NCBI RefSeq assembly: GCF_015594845.1
Contig: NZ_JADNRK010000001.1
Coordinates: forward strand, 159,498 to 223,497
Reading direction: 5' to 3'
Origin: Alkalibacter mobilis
Lineage (GTDB): Bacteria > Bacillota > Clostridia > Eubacteriales > Alkalibacteraceae
DNA: 64,000 bases
Shown: piece after piece, positions 52,934 through 61,967 of the stretch
Layout: each line of letters starts with the position of its first letter
Position numbering within the stretch: position 1 is the first letter of the stretch
Notes under the pieces: generated by a model
Told to the model about the DNA's origin: nothing
The model's input: the letters and a program-made list of their open reading frames with translations, nothing else
The model's database searches: none
Translations under genes and position numbers: made by a program

Positions 52934-53245
52934 TCAAAATATGTATCCCAGTATCGCCGCCACAGAAACAGCGCTTACAGCCACTTTAAACAGACCTCTT
53001 TCACAATATGCGGTTATTATTGCCGCCAAAGTTCCCGCCATGGAAAAGTAAATATTGCCGGTGGAATACAGGATGCCGGGGAAAGTCATGGCTCCCAATA
53101 CGGCAAAGGGAGTATAAAATAAAAAAGATTTTACAAACTTTGATTTGATCTTGCTGGTAAAGAGCGCTATGGGCACCAGTCTAATGGCATAAGTTATTAC
53201 AGCCATGACAATGACCGCTTTTAAAACCTCACTCAATGTTTTCAT
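52934..53245 (-). CDS. azlD: AzlD-family branched-chain amino acid exporter subunit
   Basis: About 103 residues with three to four membrane segments; the TYAIRLVPIALF and SFLFYTPFAVLGAMTFPGIL segments are typical of AzlD. It works with AzlC to export branched-chain amino acids or analogues. It overlaps azlC by 17 bp. ATG 53245 directly abuts GGAGG; TTG at 53236, 9 nt away, may be the true start. Confidence 0.85.
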   Translation of the reverse strand: MKTLSEVLKAVIVMAVITYAIRLVPIALFTSKIKSKFVKSFLFYTPFAVLGAMTFPGILYSTGNIYFSMAGTLAAIITAYCERGLFKVAVSAVSVAAILGYIF

Positions 53246-53975
53246 CCTCCCTGGGGAAAAGTACGGCGCCTGCGGCTGAAGCAAAAATTGTAGAAATAAT
53301 AATTGCCCACCCGCCTGACACATGGTTTAAAACAGGCATCCATTTGAAGATGGAGCTTATAATAACTGCAATTGCTATGACGATCAATGCAGCCTTGGAA
53401 TGTTTTGCAGCGGGAACCAACAGCGCTATGAACATGGCATAAAGGGCTATTCCCATTGAATTTTGAAGCAAAGGTGGTAAAAGTGATGTAGATACGGCAC
53501 CCAGCAGCGTTCCAAAGGCCCAACCCCAGTAAGGCGTTAAAATCAATCCCATCATATATGGAAAAGTGATTACTCTTTTTTCTAAAGACGCTATGGCAAA
53601 TATCTCGTCCGTGATACCGAATGCAATGGCACTTCTTTTGAAAATCGACAACATTGGAGCTAATTTTTGCGACAAAGACAATGACATCAGCATGTATCTT
53701 ATATTAATCACAAACATTGCTGCGCTTATTTCCGTCAACGAGGCATTGGATACTATCAGATTCATTCCTGCAAACTGTCCGGCGGAAGTAAGGTTCGTCA
53801 TGGAGATCAAGACTGCCATCCAGATGTCCAATCCTCCTTGAACTGCCAAAAGCCCAAAAGTAAATGAAACAGGGATATACCCCATCATTACCGGTATACC
53901 CTGCCTGAAGCCCAGTTTAAAATCATCCAATGAATTTTTATCGAGTCTTGATCCTATATTGTAATAACCGTTCAA
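53229..53975 (-). CDS. azlC: AzlC-family branched-chain amino acid exporter
   Basis: A 248-residue membrane protein with the AzlC pattern: GFRQGIPVMMGYIPVSFTFGLLA near the start, MSMTNLTSAGQFAG-like segment, INIRYMLMSLSLSQKL and AFGITDEIFAIA. It pairs with AzlD. A TTG at 53975 is the start, with AAAGGAAG upstream. The 334-bp gap after it (53976-54309) shows only AT-rich sequence and a small AGGTG/CACCT hairpin near 54209. Confidence 0.9.
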   Translation of the reverse strand: MNGYYNIGSRLDKNSLDDFKLGFRQGIPVMMGYIPVSFTFGLLAVQGGLDIWMAVLISMTNLTSAGQFAGMNLIVSNASLTEISAAMFVINIRYMLMSLSLSQKLAPMLSIFKRSAIAFGITDEIFAIASLEKRVITFPYMMGLILTPYWGWAFGTLLGAVSTSLLPPLLQNSMGIALYAMFIALLVPAAKHSKAALIVIAIAVIISSIFKWMPVLNHVSGGWAIIISTIFASAAGAVLFPREDENIE

Positions 53976-54309
53976 TCATGTCTTCCTTTCTACAATGGCG
54001 CTAATTATAATTATAATGGAAACCACTATAAAACAGAAGTCTTTTAGTCGAGTATCACCAAGCAGTACAGATTAACACATTAGTTTGTTTTCACGAACAA
54101 TTCTTGTTTGCCCTTATATTCATGTACTTTTAATATTAAATTCGTGATTTTAAAAATCATTAACTCCTTATCCATTCCACAATAATCGAACTTTTTCAAA
54201 TAACTTAGGTGTCGGATCACCTAGATTTCCTCTCGCAGATATGTGATAATTGAACTAATGGTACAAATAGAGATTTCATTAAACGTATAAATGCCAACGA
54301 AAGCGAAGA

Positions 54310-55461
54310 ATGAATATAATGAATAAATTGAGACTTCACGGAAAAGAGATAGTAACAGGCCCAGGAAGTTTAAACTATTTGCAAAATTTAAATTTTAAAA
54401 AATATATCATTGTAACGGGACAAAGTTCAATGTTTAAAAACAAGACCATAGACAGGATTGTCGATATACTAAAAAACAAGGATGCCAGCTACACCATCTT
54501 CTCTGGAATCGGTGCCAATCCTGACACCGATACTGTTCTAACAGGAGTTGAGGAATTTAAAAAGTTTGAACCCGAATGCGTTATATGCGTAGGAGGGGGT
54601 TCCGCCATAGACGCTGCCAAGGTAATGACATTGATGTACGAATATCCGCAACTCGACTTTATAAACATCAAATCCGATATTCTTGATATGGAAAGAAAAA
54701 AGACTACATTGATTGCAATTCCTTCCACTGCTGGAACTGGAACGGAAGTAACAAAAACTGCTGTGATAACCTTCAATGACATCAATCTAAAAATTGGCTT
54801 AAAATCCTATGCATTCATACCGGATGTGGCTATTTTAGACGGCGAAATCACATTATCCATGCCCAAGTCTGTCGTTGCCCATTCCGGAATGGATGCACTG
54901 ACTCATGCGGTGGAATGTTACATTAATCATAATCTTGAGGAATTTAGCGAAGCTCTCTGCGCTGGGGCCATCCAAGGTCTGTTTAAATACCTTCCAAAAT
55001 CTTATTCAAAAGGGGATATCACAAGCCGACAAAAGGTCCTAACATATCAGTCAATGGCAGGATCCGCATTCCATAACATTGGTCTTGGCATGGACCACGG
55101 TATTTCTCATGCCTTTGGTGGAAAATACGGATACGGCCATGGTCTTCTAAATGCTGTAGGCCTTCCTTATGTGCTAAAGTACAACAGCAGGGACAATAAG
55201 GTTAAGGAAAAGTTAGACAGGCTTGCAAAGCTGATAAATGTGGATGATTTTATAGAAGCCATAAAACAACTCAACAGCACACTCAACATACCCTCATCCT
55301 TCAAGGAAATGGGAATAACAGAAGAGGACTACTTGCACGACTTTGAAGAACTTCTAAACAATAGCTTGCTGGGATCTACAAAATCAAACCCTGTGCCAAT
55401 GACGAAAGTAGAAATGAGAAAAGTTCTTGATTCGATATTTTATGGGGAAATAAGGTTTTAA
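54310..55461 (+). CDS. Iron-containing alcohol dehydrogenase
   Basis: A 383-residue group III (Fe-ADH) enzyme. The NAD(P)-binding GGGSAIDAAK is at ~97-106 and TAGTGTEVT at ~137; the metal ligands are in SGMDALTHAVE and GMDHGISHAFGGKYGYGHG (Asp and three His). It would reduce aldehydes or oxidise alcohols in the cytoplasm. Start ATG 54310 or 54319; the ribosome site is weak. It stands alone with a strong terminator after it; a relic of a second copy's 3' end lies at 56756. Its physiological substrate is not clear. Confidence 0.9.
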   Translation: MNIMNKLRLHGKEIVTGPGSLNYLQNLNFKKYIIVTGQSSMFKNKTIDRIVDILKNKDASYTIFSGIGANPDTDTVLTGVEEFKKFEPECVICVGGGSAIDAAKVMTLMYEYPQLDFINIKSDILDMERKKTTLIAIPSTAGTGTEVTKTAVITFNDINLKIGLKSYAFIPDVAILDGEITLSMPKSVVAHSGMDALTHAVECYINHNLEEFSEALCAGAIQGLFKYLPKSYSKGDITSRQKVLTYQSMAGSAFHNIGLGMDHGISHAFGGKYGYGHGLLNAVGLPYVLKYNSRDNKVKEKLDRLAKLINVDDFIEAIKQLNSTLNIPSSFKEMGITEEDYLHDFEELLNNSLLGSTKSNPVPMTKVEMRKVLDSIFYGEIRF

Positions 55462-55472
55462 TTCCTAAACCT

Positions 55473-55510
55473 AAAAATGGGCTCTCGAATTTTAACGAGA
55501 GCTCATTTTT
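55473..55510 (+). terminator. Strong terminator after the alcohol dehydrogenase gene
   Basis: AAAAATGGGCTCTCG (55473-55487) pairs with CGAGAGCTCATTTTT (55496-55510), giving a long stem and a T-run. Confidence 0.85.
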
Positions 55511-55534
55511 GATTTTAAATTTAATTTGGCTCAC

Positions 55535-55640
55535 TTTTTCGTTTAAAACTGATCCACCTAGCTTTGATTAACGGTGGATCAATTCAACCTGTAAATATCT
55601 ATTTTAACACTCAGAATTGACCCGCTTCAGAAAGAGAATT
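55535..55640. other. Possible relic of an insertion sequence end
   Basis: This non-coding stretch contains TTTAAAACTGATCCACC, an inverted GATCCACC/GGTGGATC pair (55550-55580) and AGAATTGACCC. Similar motifs (CTTAAAACTGACCC, TACTGACCC, GAATTGACC) occur at 63884-64000 beside a truncated gene, so both may be ends or relics of the same IS type. No transposase is visible. Low confidence. Confidence 0.35.
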
Positions 55641-55705
55641 ACTACTCTTTCTGCGTGTTAAACATCAGGAACTCAACCTGACCCCGTCCCCTTGTCACCT
55701 GACTT

Positions 55706-56626
55706 TTAATCTAATACAGATAACCATAGTTTTTCAGACTCTATAACAAGTTCCGATACCAGTTCTATGAATGGCTCATAGTTCATAGTTGTATGTGCCA
55801 GATCAAGAACATCATAATATCTTGCTCGCTCCTTATTCTTTATTATGATTGGAGGGTATCCATTTTTCATTAACTCAAAATTGAGAAGCAACCTGGCAGT
55901 CCTTCCATTCCCATCAATAAATGGATGAATTTTCGCAAACTCTCCATGGATCAGTGTTGCCCTAACAACGGGATGAAATTCTTTCCATTCATTCTGATAT
56001 TCTGCCATAAGCTTTTGCATTAAATCCCCAATCTCATAATGCTTCGGCGGAATGTGTTTTGCACCGCTAATTACAACATTTTCCCTCCGATATTTACCGG
56101 CATTTGTATTATCTATTTCTTTTAGTATCAATGAATGTATATTCTTTATGTTCCATTCAGAAAGAGGTTCCTCATTAGCAATTAAATCTTCAACAAAAAG
56201 GATAGCTTCACGATGGTTAATTGCTTCAAGATGTTCCACCATACTTTTCCCACCAATGGTAATTCCTTCAAGAACAACTTTAGTCTCTGACAGCGTTAGA
56301 GTATTTCCCTCTATGGCATTGCTATTATATGTCCATTCAACAATAAGTTTCTCCTGCAGCGAATTGGCAAGTCCTTTGGAAAAAGGTCTGTGCTCGTCGA
56401 TAGTTTTTTTAAGTGAATCTATATAACTGAATTCAAATTCCAATCCATAGTATTTCTTCTTACTTGATTCCCTTGCGTCCGCAGGTTTAGCCGCATCCTT
56501 AGGTATTGACCAATTTCGTCCAATTTTAATAGCACCTTCTATACGACCCTCATTACATAGCACCCGGATTCGACGATCGCTTATTTTCCACTTCTCACTT
56601 GCTTCTTTAGAACTCATATATTTCAT
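55706..56626 (-). CDS. Fic-domain AMP transferase with N-terminal DNA-binding helix
   Basis: About 306 residues. An N-terminal winged-helix/MerR-like segment (YMSSKEASEKWKISDRRIRVLCNEGR) precedes a Fic domain with the catalytic motif HPFIDGNGRTARLL (~235). The self-inhibition motif SNAIEGN of class II Fic proteins is near residue 100, so the enzyme is expected to be held off until triggered. Such proteins add AMP to targets or act as toxin-like regulators. ATG 56626 follows GAGGTG; the GTG at 56635 overlaps that site. Two palindromes in its promoter suggest that its DNA-binding part represses its own gene. Confidence 0.9.
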   Translation of the reverse strand: MKYMSSKEASEKWKISDRRIRVLCNEGRIEGAIKIGRNWSIPKDAAKPADARESSKKKYYGLEFEFSYIDSLKKTIDEHRPFSKGLANSLQEKLIVEWTYNSNAIEGNTLTLSETKVVLEGITIGGKSMVEHLEAINHREAILFVEDLIANEEPLSEWNIKNIHSLILKEIDNTNAGKYRRENVVISGAKHIPPKHYEIGDLMQKLMAEYQNEWKEFHPVVRATLIHGEFAKIHPFIDGNGRTARLLLNFELMKNGYPPIIIKNKERARYYDVLDLAHTTMNYEPFIELVSELVIESEKLWLSVLD

Positions 56627-56647
56627 GAAACTCACCTCATTGATATG

Positions 56648-56695
56648 TTATACCGATATCGGTATAATGTCAAGATTGTTCCGATATCGGTATAA
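56648..56695 (-). promoter_or_regulatory. Promoter with two palindromic operators for the Fic gene
   Basis: TTATACCGATATCGGTATAA (56648-56667) is a perfect 20-bp palindrome; a second copy with one weaker arm, keeping CCGATATCGG, is centred 28 bp away at 56685/56686. On the minus strand a TTGACA -35 box lies between them and the perfect palindrome fills the spacer up to the -10 region, so a bound protein would block the promoter. Confidence 0.7.
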
Positions 56696-56755
56696 TTAAA
56701 AATTTGTTTTTCCTTAAACCTTTTCGCAAAGTGCACTTTGAATGGATTATCAGAA

Positions 56756-56818
56756 TGTACCAATGAAGAAATGAAAAAAGTCCTTGATTCGATTTTTTAC
56801 GGAGAAATAAAGTTTTAA
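56756..56818 (+). pseudogene. Relic of a second alcohol dehydrogenase gene (3' end only)
   Basis: The last ~20 codons read ...NEEMKKVLDSIFYGEIKF-stop, almost the same as the end of the intact gene at 54310 (VEMRKVLDSIFYGEIRF), with diverged bases, and the bases after the stop also match (TTCCCAAACCTA against TTCCTAAACCTA). No start or upstream part remains. It probably marks a duplication in which the region between was replaced by the Fic gene. Confidence 0.75.
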
Positions 56819-56835
56819 TTCCCAAACCTAATAAA

Positions 56836-56862
56836 ATAATCCCCGACTCCAGCGGGGATTAT
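56836..56862. terminator. Terminator hairpin after the kinase gene
   Basis: ATAATCCCCG (56836-56845) pairs with CGGGGATTAT (56853-56862) just beyond the stop of the minus-strand kinase gene; a T-rich run follows on that strand. Confidence 0.75.
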
Positions 56863-56886
56863 CAATTATGAACATGAAATTAAAAT

Positions 56887-57828
56887 TCAAACAACTTCTT
56901 TTCTTGTGGGCAATGACGGTTGAGCTCCTGCTCTAGAGACCGTAATTGCTGCAACCCGGGATGCAAAACTAATGGCTTCAGCTTCTGGCTTTCCTGCAGC
57001 GATTTCTGTGGCAAAAGCCCCCACAAAAGAGTCCCCCGCAGCAGTTGGATCAATGGCTTTTACGCCTTTAACGCTGGGGAAATGTTCGAATCCTGACTTT
57101 GAAGCACATACTGCACCGCTGTCACCAAGAGTTATAATGACCGTCTCAACACCACGATCTAGTAGCAAATCAGAAGCTTCCTTTGCCTTATCAAAATCGA
57201 TCTTGCCGTTTGCCTGACGGATTTTGACCCCAGTTAGTAACTCAGCCTCAGTTTCATTAGGCACCAGGTAGTTCAGCTTTCCATAGACATCGTTTTCTAT
57301 TTTGTTTGCAGGTGCAGGATTCAAAAGAACTTTTACCCCTGCACTGTAGGCCATATCTATGACAGCTTCATTTACAGACATGGGGACCTCCATCTGCAAA
57401 ACCACAATAGAATAGTCTTTAATTTTGTCTTTCAAAAATCCTATTGATTCAGGAGTTATCTCCATGTTTGCTCCAGGTACTACGATTATCCTGTTCTCGC
57501 TGATTCCATTTTCATCCGTATGTATCAAAATATTTGCTATACCGGTTGATGAACCGACGTTTTCCGTAACAAATCCAACGTCAACTCCAGCCGATTTCAT
57601 AGACTCCAATATTTCCTGTCCGTGGATGTCTTTACCAATAGATCCTACCATCTGGACTTTGGTTCCAAGCTTGCCTATCTGAACGGCCTGGTTGGCACCC
57701 TTTCCACCCGGGGCAGTACTGAAATCTTTCCCCAACACAGTTTCACCGGCGGATGGAAACCTGTTGGTACTAACGATCAAATCCATATTCAGACTTCCTA
57801 CAACCAATATATTCGGTTCTTTAACCAT
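56887..57828 (-). CDS. PfkB-family sugar kinase (ribokinase-like)
   Basis: A 313-residue kinase of the ribokinase family: N-terminal VVGSLNMDLIVSTNRFPSAGET and GGKGANQAV (PfkB signature 1), and C-terminal DPTAAGDSFVGAF (signature 2 with catalytic Asp; the usual first T/G of DTTGAGD is Pro-Thr). It phosphorylates ribose or a sugar acid such as 2-keto-3-deoxygluconate. As the last gene of the TRAP-dehydrogenase-aldolase cluster a ketodeoxy sugar acid is a good candidate, though the sequence itself is closest in pattern to ribokinase. Confidence 0.8.
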   Translation of the reverse strand: MVKEPNILVVGSLNMDLIVSTNRFPSAGETVLGKDFSTAPGGKGANQAVQIGKLGTKVQMVGSIGKDIHGQEILESMKSAGVDVGFVTENVGSSTGIANILIHTDENGISENRIIVVPGANMEITPESIGFLKDKIKDYSIVVLQMEVPMSVNEAVIDMAYSAGVKVLLNPAPANKIENDVYGKLNYLVPNETEAELLTGVKIRQANGKIDFDKAKEASDLLLDRGVETVIITLGDSGAVCASKSGFEHFPSVKGVKAIDPTAAGDSFVGAFATEIAAGKPEAEAISFASRVAAITVSRAGAQPSLPTRKEVV

Positions 57829-57858
57829 ATCATATTTCCTTCCTTGCTATAGATTTTT

Positions 57859-58890
57859 TCACTCGCAACCTACTCCTCTTTTTTCGAACAAAATTTTCAG
57901 ATCCTCCCAAGTTTTGTCAGGCAGATATAGCTCTTTTTTAGATCTTTCTTCATGTGTTCTACTTTCAAGTTCCCCAGGCATCAAAACTTCTCTGCTTGGA
58001 TCCTTTGATTTGGAACTTTTCATATATCTTATAAATTCACTCATCTTCTCTTTGTAGTCATCCAACCCGAAAAATTTTTCAGGATCTATTGCTATCAAGG
58101 TAAGGGTATTGTTCCATTTGTCTTTTTCCTGGCCTATTCTAGATTGCCCCGATAAAAAAGTACAGAAGGCCTCGCACATTACAGACAATCCGAATCCCTT
58201 GTGTCCACCTGCCATACCTCCAAGCTGCAACAAGGCTCCACCGTCAAAGAGATCATTGGGGTCAATGGAAGGACTGCCCGATTTGTCGATTATTATCCCT
58301 TCCGGCAAGCTTTCCCTTTCATCTCTGGCGATGTATATTTTGCCTTTTGAGTAGGTCGTAGTTGCAAAATCCATTACAACGGCTTCTCCTTCACTTGGTG
58401 CTCCAAAAGATATGGGATTTGTTCCCATTCTGCCCTCAGATGAACCAAAAGGAGCCACTATTACATATGATTGAGATGCCAAGGCAAAAGAAACAAGTCC
58501 CTTTTTTGCCAGTTGTTCTGTATAAGAACCAAGTCGTCCCACATGGTTGCTTCTTTGGCTCACAACAGTTGCCATCCCAAACTGGAAAGCCTTGTTTGCA
58601 ACTATTTCAACGGCCTTTGTTGCTCCAACCTGTCCAAAGTTCAAAGCAAAATCTACAACCGCACTGCAAGGTGTTTCTTTTACTACAGATATTGGTGCTC
58701 CGGGTATCAACCAACCTTTTTCTGCAGCACTGGTATATTCAACTATCCGCAACACTCCATGAGAGTCCACACCCCTTAAATTCCCCCCTATCAATTCTTC
58801 CGTCATGATAGACGCCTCATCGTCGGGACAACCAAGTTTTATAAAATATTCTCGTGTTATTTTTCTTAACTTTTCAACAGAAATTTTCAT
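57859..58890 (-). CDS. Malate/L-lactate dehydrogenase-family oxidoreductase (Ldh2)
   Basis: A 343-residue NAD(P)-dependent enzyme of the Ldh2/MdhII/ComC family, not the classical Rossmann LDH. Marks: GVDSHGVLRI (~37, with the catalytic His), RSNHVGRLGSYTEQLA (~114), GTNPISFGAPSEGEAVVMDFATT (~155) and GGHKGFGLSVMCEAFC (~230). The family includes sulfolactate, ureidoglycolate and 2,3-diketogulonate dehydrogenases. Its neighbour is a D-2-hydroxyacid dehydrogenase; the pair could invert a hydroxyacid through a shared keto acid. Confidence 0.85.
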   Translation of the reverse strand: MKISVEKLRKITREYFIKLGCPDDEASIMTEELIGGNLRGVDSHGVLRIVEYTSAAEKGWLIPGAPISVVKETPCSAVVDFALNFGQVGATKAVEIVANKAFQFGMATVVSQRSNHVGRLGSYTEQLAKKGLVSFALASQSYVIVAPFGSSEGRMGTNPISFGAPSEGEAVVMDFATTTYSKGKIYIARDERESLPEGIIIDKSGSPSIDPNDLFDGGALLQLGGMAGGHKGFGLSVMCEAFCTFLSGQSRIGQEKDKWNNTLTLIAIDPEKFFGLDDYKEKMSEFIRYMKSSKSKDPSREVLMPGELESRTHEERSKKELYLPDKTWEDLKILFEKRGVGCE

Positions 58891-58928
58891 TGGTCACATC
58901 AATCCTCTCTCGTCGTGCATAAACACGA

Positions 58929-59894
58929 TTATCGATTCAACCAATTGACCGGATCTTTTTCCTTTTCAATCACATCTATCATGGCTTGCGCCGTAATTAT
59001 TCCTATGGAATGATAGGTCTCATAAGTTTCAGCTGCAGTATGGGGAAACACCAATACATTGTCCAAGGTGAACAATTTGTTATCCTTAGATGTGGGTTCC
59101 TTTTCAAACACATCCAATACTGCTCCAAAAATACGCTTTTCTTTCAAAACTTCGTATAAGGCTTCTTCATCAACTATGGGTCCCCTTGCAGTGTTCACCA
59201 ACAATGCATTTTCTTTCATCATCTCAAAAGCATCTCTGTTTATCATTTTTTTCGTAGCCGGAATGCATGGAATATGGAGGCTGATAACATCCGAAGTCTT
59301 GATCAGATCTTCAAATTCCACAAATTTCACACCCAACTTTTCAGCTGCCTTCTCATCCTGGTAGACATCGTATGCAACCACTTCAGCATCAAAGGCCTTT
59401 ACAAGCTTGGCTACGTATTGTGCTATCGCTCCAAACCCTACAAGTCCCACCTGCTTGTTTCGAAGAGTGTGACCTACATATCTCTCCCACATACCTTCAC
59501 GAGTGGTTTTATCCAGGTAGTTGAATTGTCTAAATGACGCTATTATCCCACCCAATACCAGTTCTGCTACTGCATCGGCATTAGCCCCCCTGGCATTCAT
59601 AACTTTGACGCCGTGGCGTTTTGCAGCTTCCAAATCGATGTTGTCAACGCCCACTCCGAAACGACCGATGACTTTTAAGTTTGGCGCAAGCGAAAAAACC
59701 TCCTCGTTCCAAGCATCTACACCAGCCACTACTCCGTGTATCACAGGGAGATACTCCTTTAATTCTTCAAATGTCATAGGCCGATTATAAGGATTCTCCA
59801 AAACCTCAAAACCTGCCTCTTCCAACATTTTTTTTGCAGCACTGCAATTCTCAGAATATTTTGTGGCTGTCACCAATATTTTCTTATTTTCCAA
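58929..59894 (-). CDS. D-2-hydroxyacid dehydrogenase (SerA-like)
   Basis: A 321-residue enzyme of the D-isomer 2-hydroxyacid family: VGLVGFGAIAQYVAKL NAD-binding loop (~150), NTARGPIVDEEAL with the catalytic Arg (~235), the Glu in DVFEKEPT and the His in FPHTAAETYE. It lacks the ACT domain of many PGDH enzymes. Its place in a TRAP-transport operon argues for a catabolic hydroxyacid role rather than serine synthesis. Confidence 0.85.
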   Translation of the reverse strand: MENKKILVTATKYSENCSAAKKMLEEAGFEVLENPYNRPMTFEELKEYLPVIHGVVAGVDAWNEEVFSLAPNLKVIGRFGVGVDNIDLEAAKRHGVKVMNARGANADAVAELVLGGIIASFRQFNYLDKTTREGMWERYVGHTLRNKQVGLVGFGAIAQYVAKLVKAFDAEVVAYDVYQDEKAAEKLGVKFVEFEDLIKTSDVISLHIPCIPATKKMINRDAFEMMKENALLVNTARGPIVDEEALYEVLKEKRIFGAVLDVFEKEPTSKDNKLFTLDNVLVFPHTAAETYETYHSIGIITAQAMIDVIEKEKDPVNWLNR

Positions 59895-59938
59895 AATAAA
59901 TTTCTCCTTTCATTGCATAAATAAACTTAAATCCGACA

Positions 59939-61225
59939 TTATCCCATGAACATATTTGGGATAGCTGTTATAAGTGGTGGGAAATATGTGATAAGCAGCA
60001 ATACTACTATCATCAACGCAACCATGGGAATGGCTTCCTTAAACACGCTTTGCACCGGGGTTTTTGCTATGGCACTAGACACAAAACACAGCATTCCATA
60101 AGGCGGTGAAGACAGTCCTATCATCATATTAACTACAATCACTACTCCAAAGTGGATCATGTCGATATTAAGTGCTACTGCAATGGGTATGACAAGGGGC
60201 AAAAATACAAATTGCAGCACCTGGGTATCAAACAACATCCCCAAAAACAAGAAAAGTACGTTTACGATCAATAAAAATATTATTCTGTTTGTTGTCAGGC
60301 TGATAAATAGATCTGCGATCTCTCTGGCCAAGCCTGATGAAGTAACTATAAACGAAAGTACCCAGGCCGACATGGCTATTACCATGATTTTGCCTGTCTG
60401 TATAACAGTCTCTCTAACGACCCGCACAAAACCTTTAAAGGAAAGACATTTATATGCAAAGATAGAAATAAATATGGTGTAAACAGCTGCCAATGCTCCA
60501 GCTTCAGTCGGTGTAACAACACCTGAATATATCCCACCAAGCAGAATGATCGGAGTCATCAGTGCAGGAAGAGCCTTCAGGGTATAATCGATAAATTCCG
60601 CTCTGGTAAATTGTACGCCTCTCGGGTAATTTCTTTTCTTAGATATGTACCAAACGTAAACTCCCAGCACAAGGCTTATCATCAAGGCCGGTATCATTCC
60701 CCCCATAAACAATTTTCCCGTAGAAGTTCCCGTAAGCATGGCGTAAATGACGAGAGGTATGCTTGGAGGAAATATTGGTCCTACGGTAGATGTCGTTGAA
60801 GTAAGAGCTGCACTAAATGGTGCGTCATAGCCGTCTTTTTTCATTTCATTGATCTCCATGATCCCTATTCCGGCCGCATCAGCCATTGCCGAACCTGTCA
60901 TTCCAGAAAATATCAAGGATACAATAATATTTATGTAAGCCAATGCTCCTTTCTTATTACCAACAAGCGCCTTGGTGAAAGTGAATATTCTTTCCGTTAC
61001 TTCTCCCGAATTCATTATGTTTGCAGTAAATATAAACAGGGGGATAGCAACTATGGTTGTATTCGAAAATAATTGGCTCATGGCCACGTCCGATACGATG
61101 CCTATGTTTTTTCCATCCAGAAGCAAATACAAAATGCTCGCACTGAACATGCTCAAGCCTATTGGAACTCTTATCAAGAAACTAAGGGCAATTACCACCA
61201 TTGCCAAAATAATTAATGTATTCAT
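59939..61225 (-). CDS. dctM: TRAP transporter large membrane subunit (DctM)
   Basis: A 428-residue DctM protein with about twelve membrane segments and the family blocks MTGSAMADAAGIGIMEINEMKKDGYDAPFSAALT and GPIFPPSIPLVIYAM. It carries out Na+-driven uptake of a carboxylate with DctQ and DctP. It overlaps dctQ by 4 bp. Confidence 0.9.
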   Translation of the reverse strand: MNTLIILAMVVIALSFLIRVPIGLSMFSASILYLLLDGKNIGIVSDVAMSQLFSNTTIVAIPLFIFTANIMNSGEVTERIFTFTKALVGNKKGALAYINIIVSLIFSGMTGSAMADAAGIGIMEINEMKKDGYDAPFSAALTSTTSTVGPIFPPSIPLVIYAMLTGTSTGKLFMGGMIPALMISLVLGVYVWYISKKRNYPRGVQFTRAEFIDYTLKALPALMTPIILLGGIYSGVVTPTEAGALAAVYTIFISIFAYKCLSFKGFVRVVRETVIQTGKIMVIAMSAWVLSFIVTSSGLAREIADLFISLTTNRIIFLLIVNVLFLFLGMLFDTQVLQFVFLPLVIPIAVALNIDMIHFGVVIVVNMMIGLSSPPYGMLCFVSSAIAKTPVQSVFKEAIPMVALMIVVLLLITYFPPLITAIPNMFMG

Positions 61226-61746
61226 GAATTATCCTTCTTTCTGATGAAGCTCAAAGCCATCCTTAAATCTTTAATGAATAATATCGCCTGATGAAAAATA
61301 ACCAGTAGTACAAATAATATAAAAGGGGCGTATAAGATGTTGTATGGGATCTTCATCACTGAAGACTTTTTCATGGCCATGTCGACCACAGCCTGATATG
61401 CATTGGGAAGCAAAATTATGAATGTGACCAAAATCATCACGCTTCCGATCAAACGAAAAATCAATTGCCATTTTTCAGACACTTTCTCGTACAATATTTC
61501 AAAGGAGACGTGTTCTCCTGAGCGGCCTCCGTATGCTGCCGCAAATATGCTGCTCCAAACAAAAGCGATGGCATTAAGTTCATTCAGCCACCCTATGGAA
61601 TCCTTGAGTACATACCGATAGAAAATCAAAATCACGAATGAGATGAACATAACCATAAAACTCAACATGGACATGTGGATTTCAAAAAAGTCCAATATTT
61701 TACTTATCGTATTATCAAATTTTTTCAATTCTGTTTCATTTTTCAT
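61222..61746 (-). CDS. dctQ: TRAP transporter small membrane subunit (DctQ)
   Basis: A 174-residue protein with four membrane segments; the WLNELNAIAFVWSSIFAAAYGGRSGEHVSFEIL segment is the DctQ hallmark. It partners DctM. The gap of ~220 bp to dctP holds a strong hairpin. Confidence 0.9.
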   Translation of the reverse strand: MKNETELKKFDNTISKILDFFEIHMSMLSFMVMFISFVILIFYRYVLKDSIGWLNELNAIAFVWSSIFAAAYGGRSGEHVSFEILYEKVSEKWQLIFRLIGSVMILVTFIILLPNAYQAVVDMAMKKSSVMKIPYNILYAPFILFVLLVIFHQAILFIKDLRMALSFIRKKDNS

Positions 61747-61920
61747 TTAAGTATCCCCTATTTCCAAAAAGCAGCGTCAAGCATCCACTACAGAGCTTCA
61801 GGCGCCGGCAACGAATACACCGCTTTTTTAATAAAAATACAATGCTGTCTTTTTTATAATAATTGCTATTTTACCATAGATGCTTTGCAAAAAAGATACC
61901 ATCGCATGAAGATTTGTATA

Positions 61921-61952
61921 ATATTATCGGGCAGTAGCCCGCCCGATAATAT
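61921..61952. terminator. Stem-loop between dctP and dctQ
   Basis: ATATTATCGGGC (61921-61932) pairs exactly with GCCCGATAATAT (61941-61952). The T-run is weak, so it may be a partial terminator or mRNA-stabilising element that lets the binding protein be made in excess of the membrane subunits. The rest of 61747-61967 shows no gene. Confidence 0.65.
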
Positions 61953-61967
61953 GTAATGTTTGTTTTG

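Noticed and set aside
53236..53841. Plus-strand reading frames opposite azlCD
   Set aside because: They mirror the hydrophobic codons of azlC and azlD on the other strand and have no translation signals.
56648..56695. Start of a CRISPR array (repeated palindromes)
   Set aside because: Only two copies, no spacer-repeat pattern and no cas genes; the sites overlay a promoter and read better as operators.
58929..59894. Phosphoglycerate dehydrogenase for serine synthesis
   Set aside because: It lies in a TRAP transport operon with a second hydroxyacid dehydrogenase and no serC or serB, so a catabolic hydroxyacid role is more likely.
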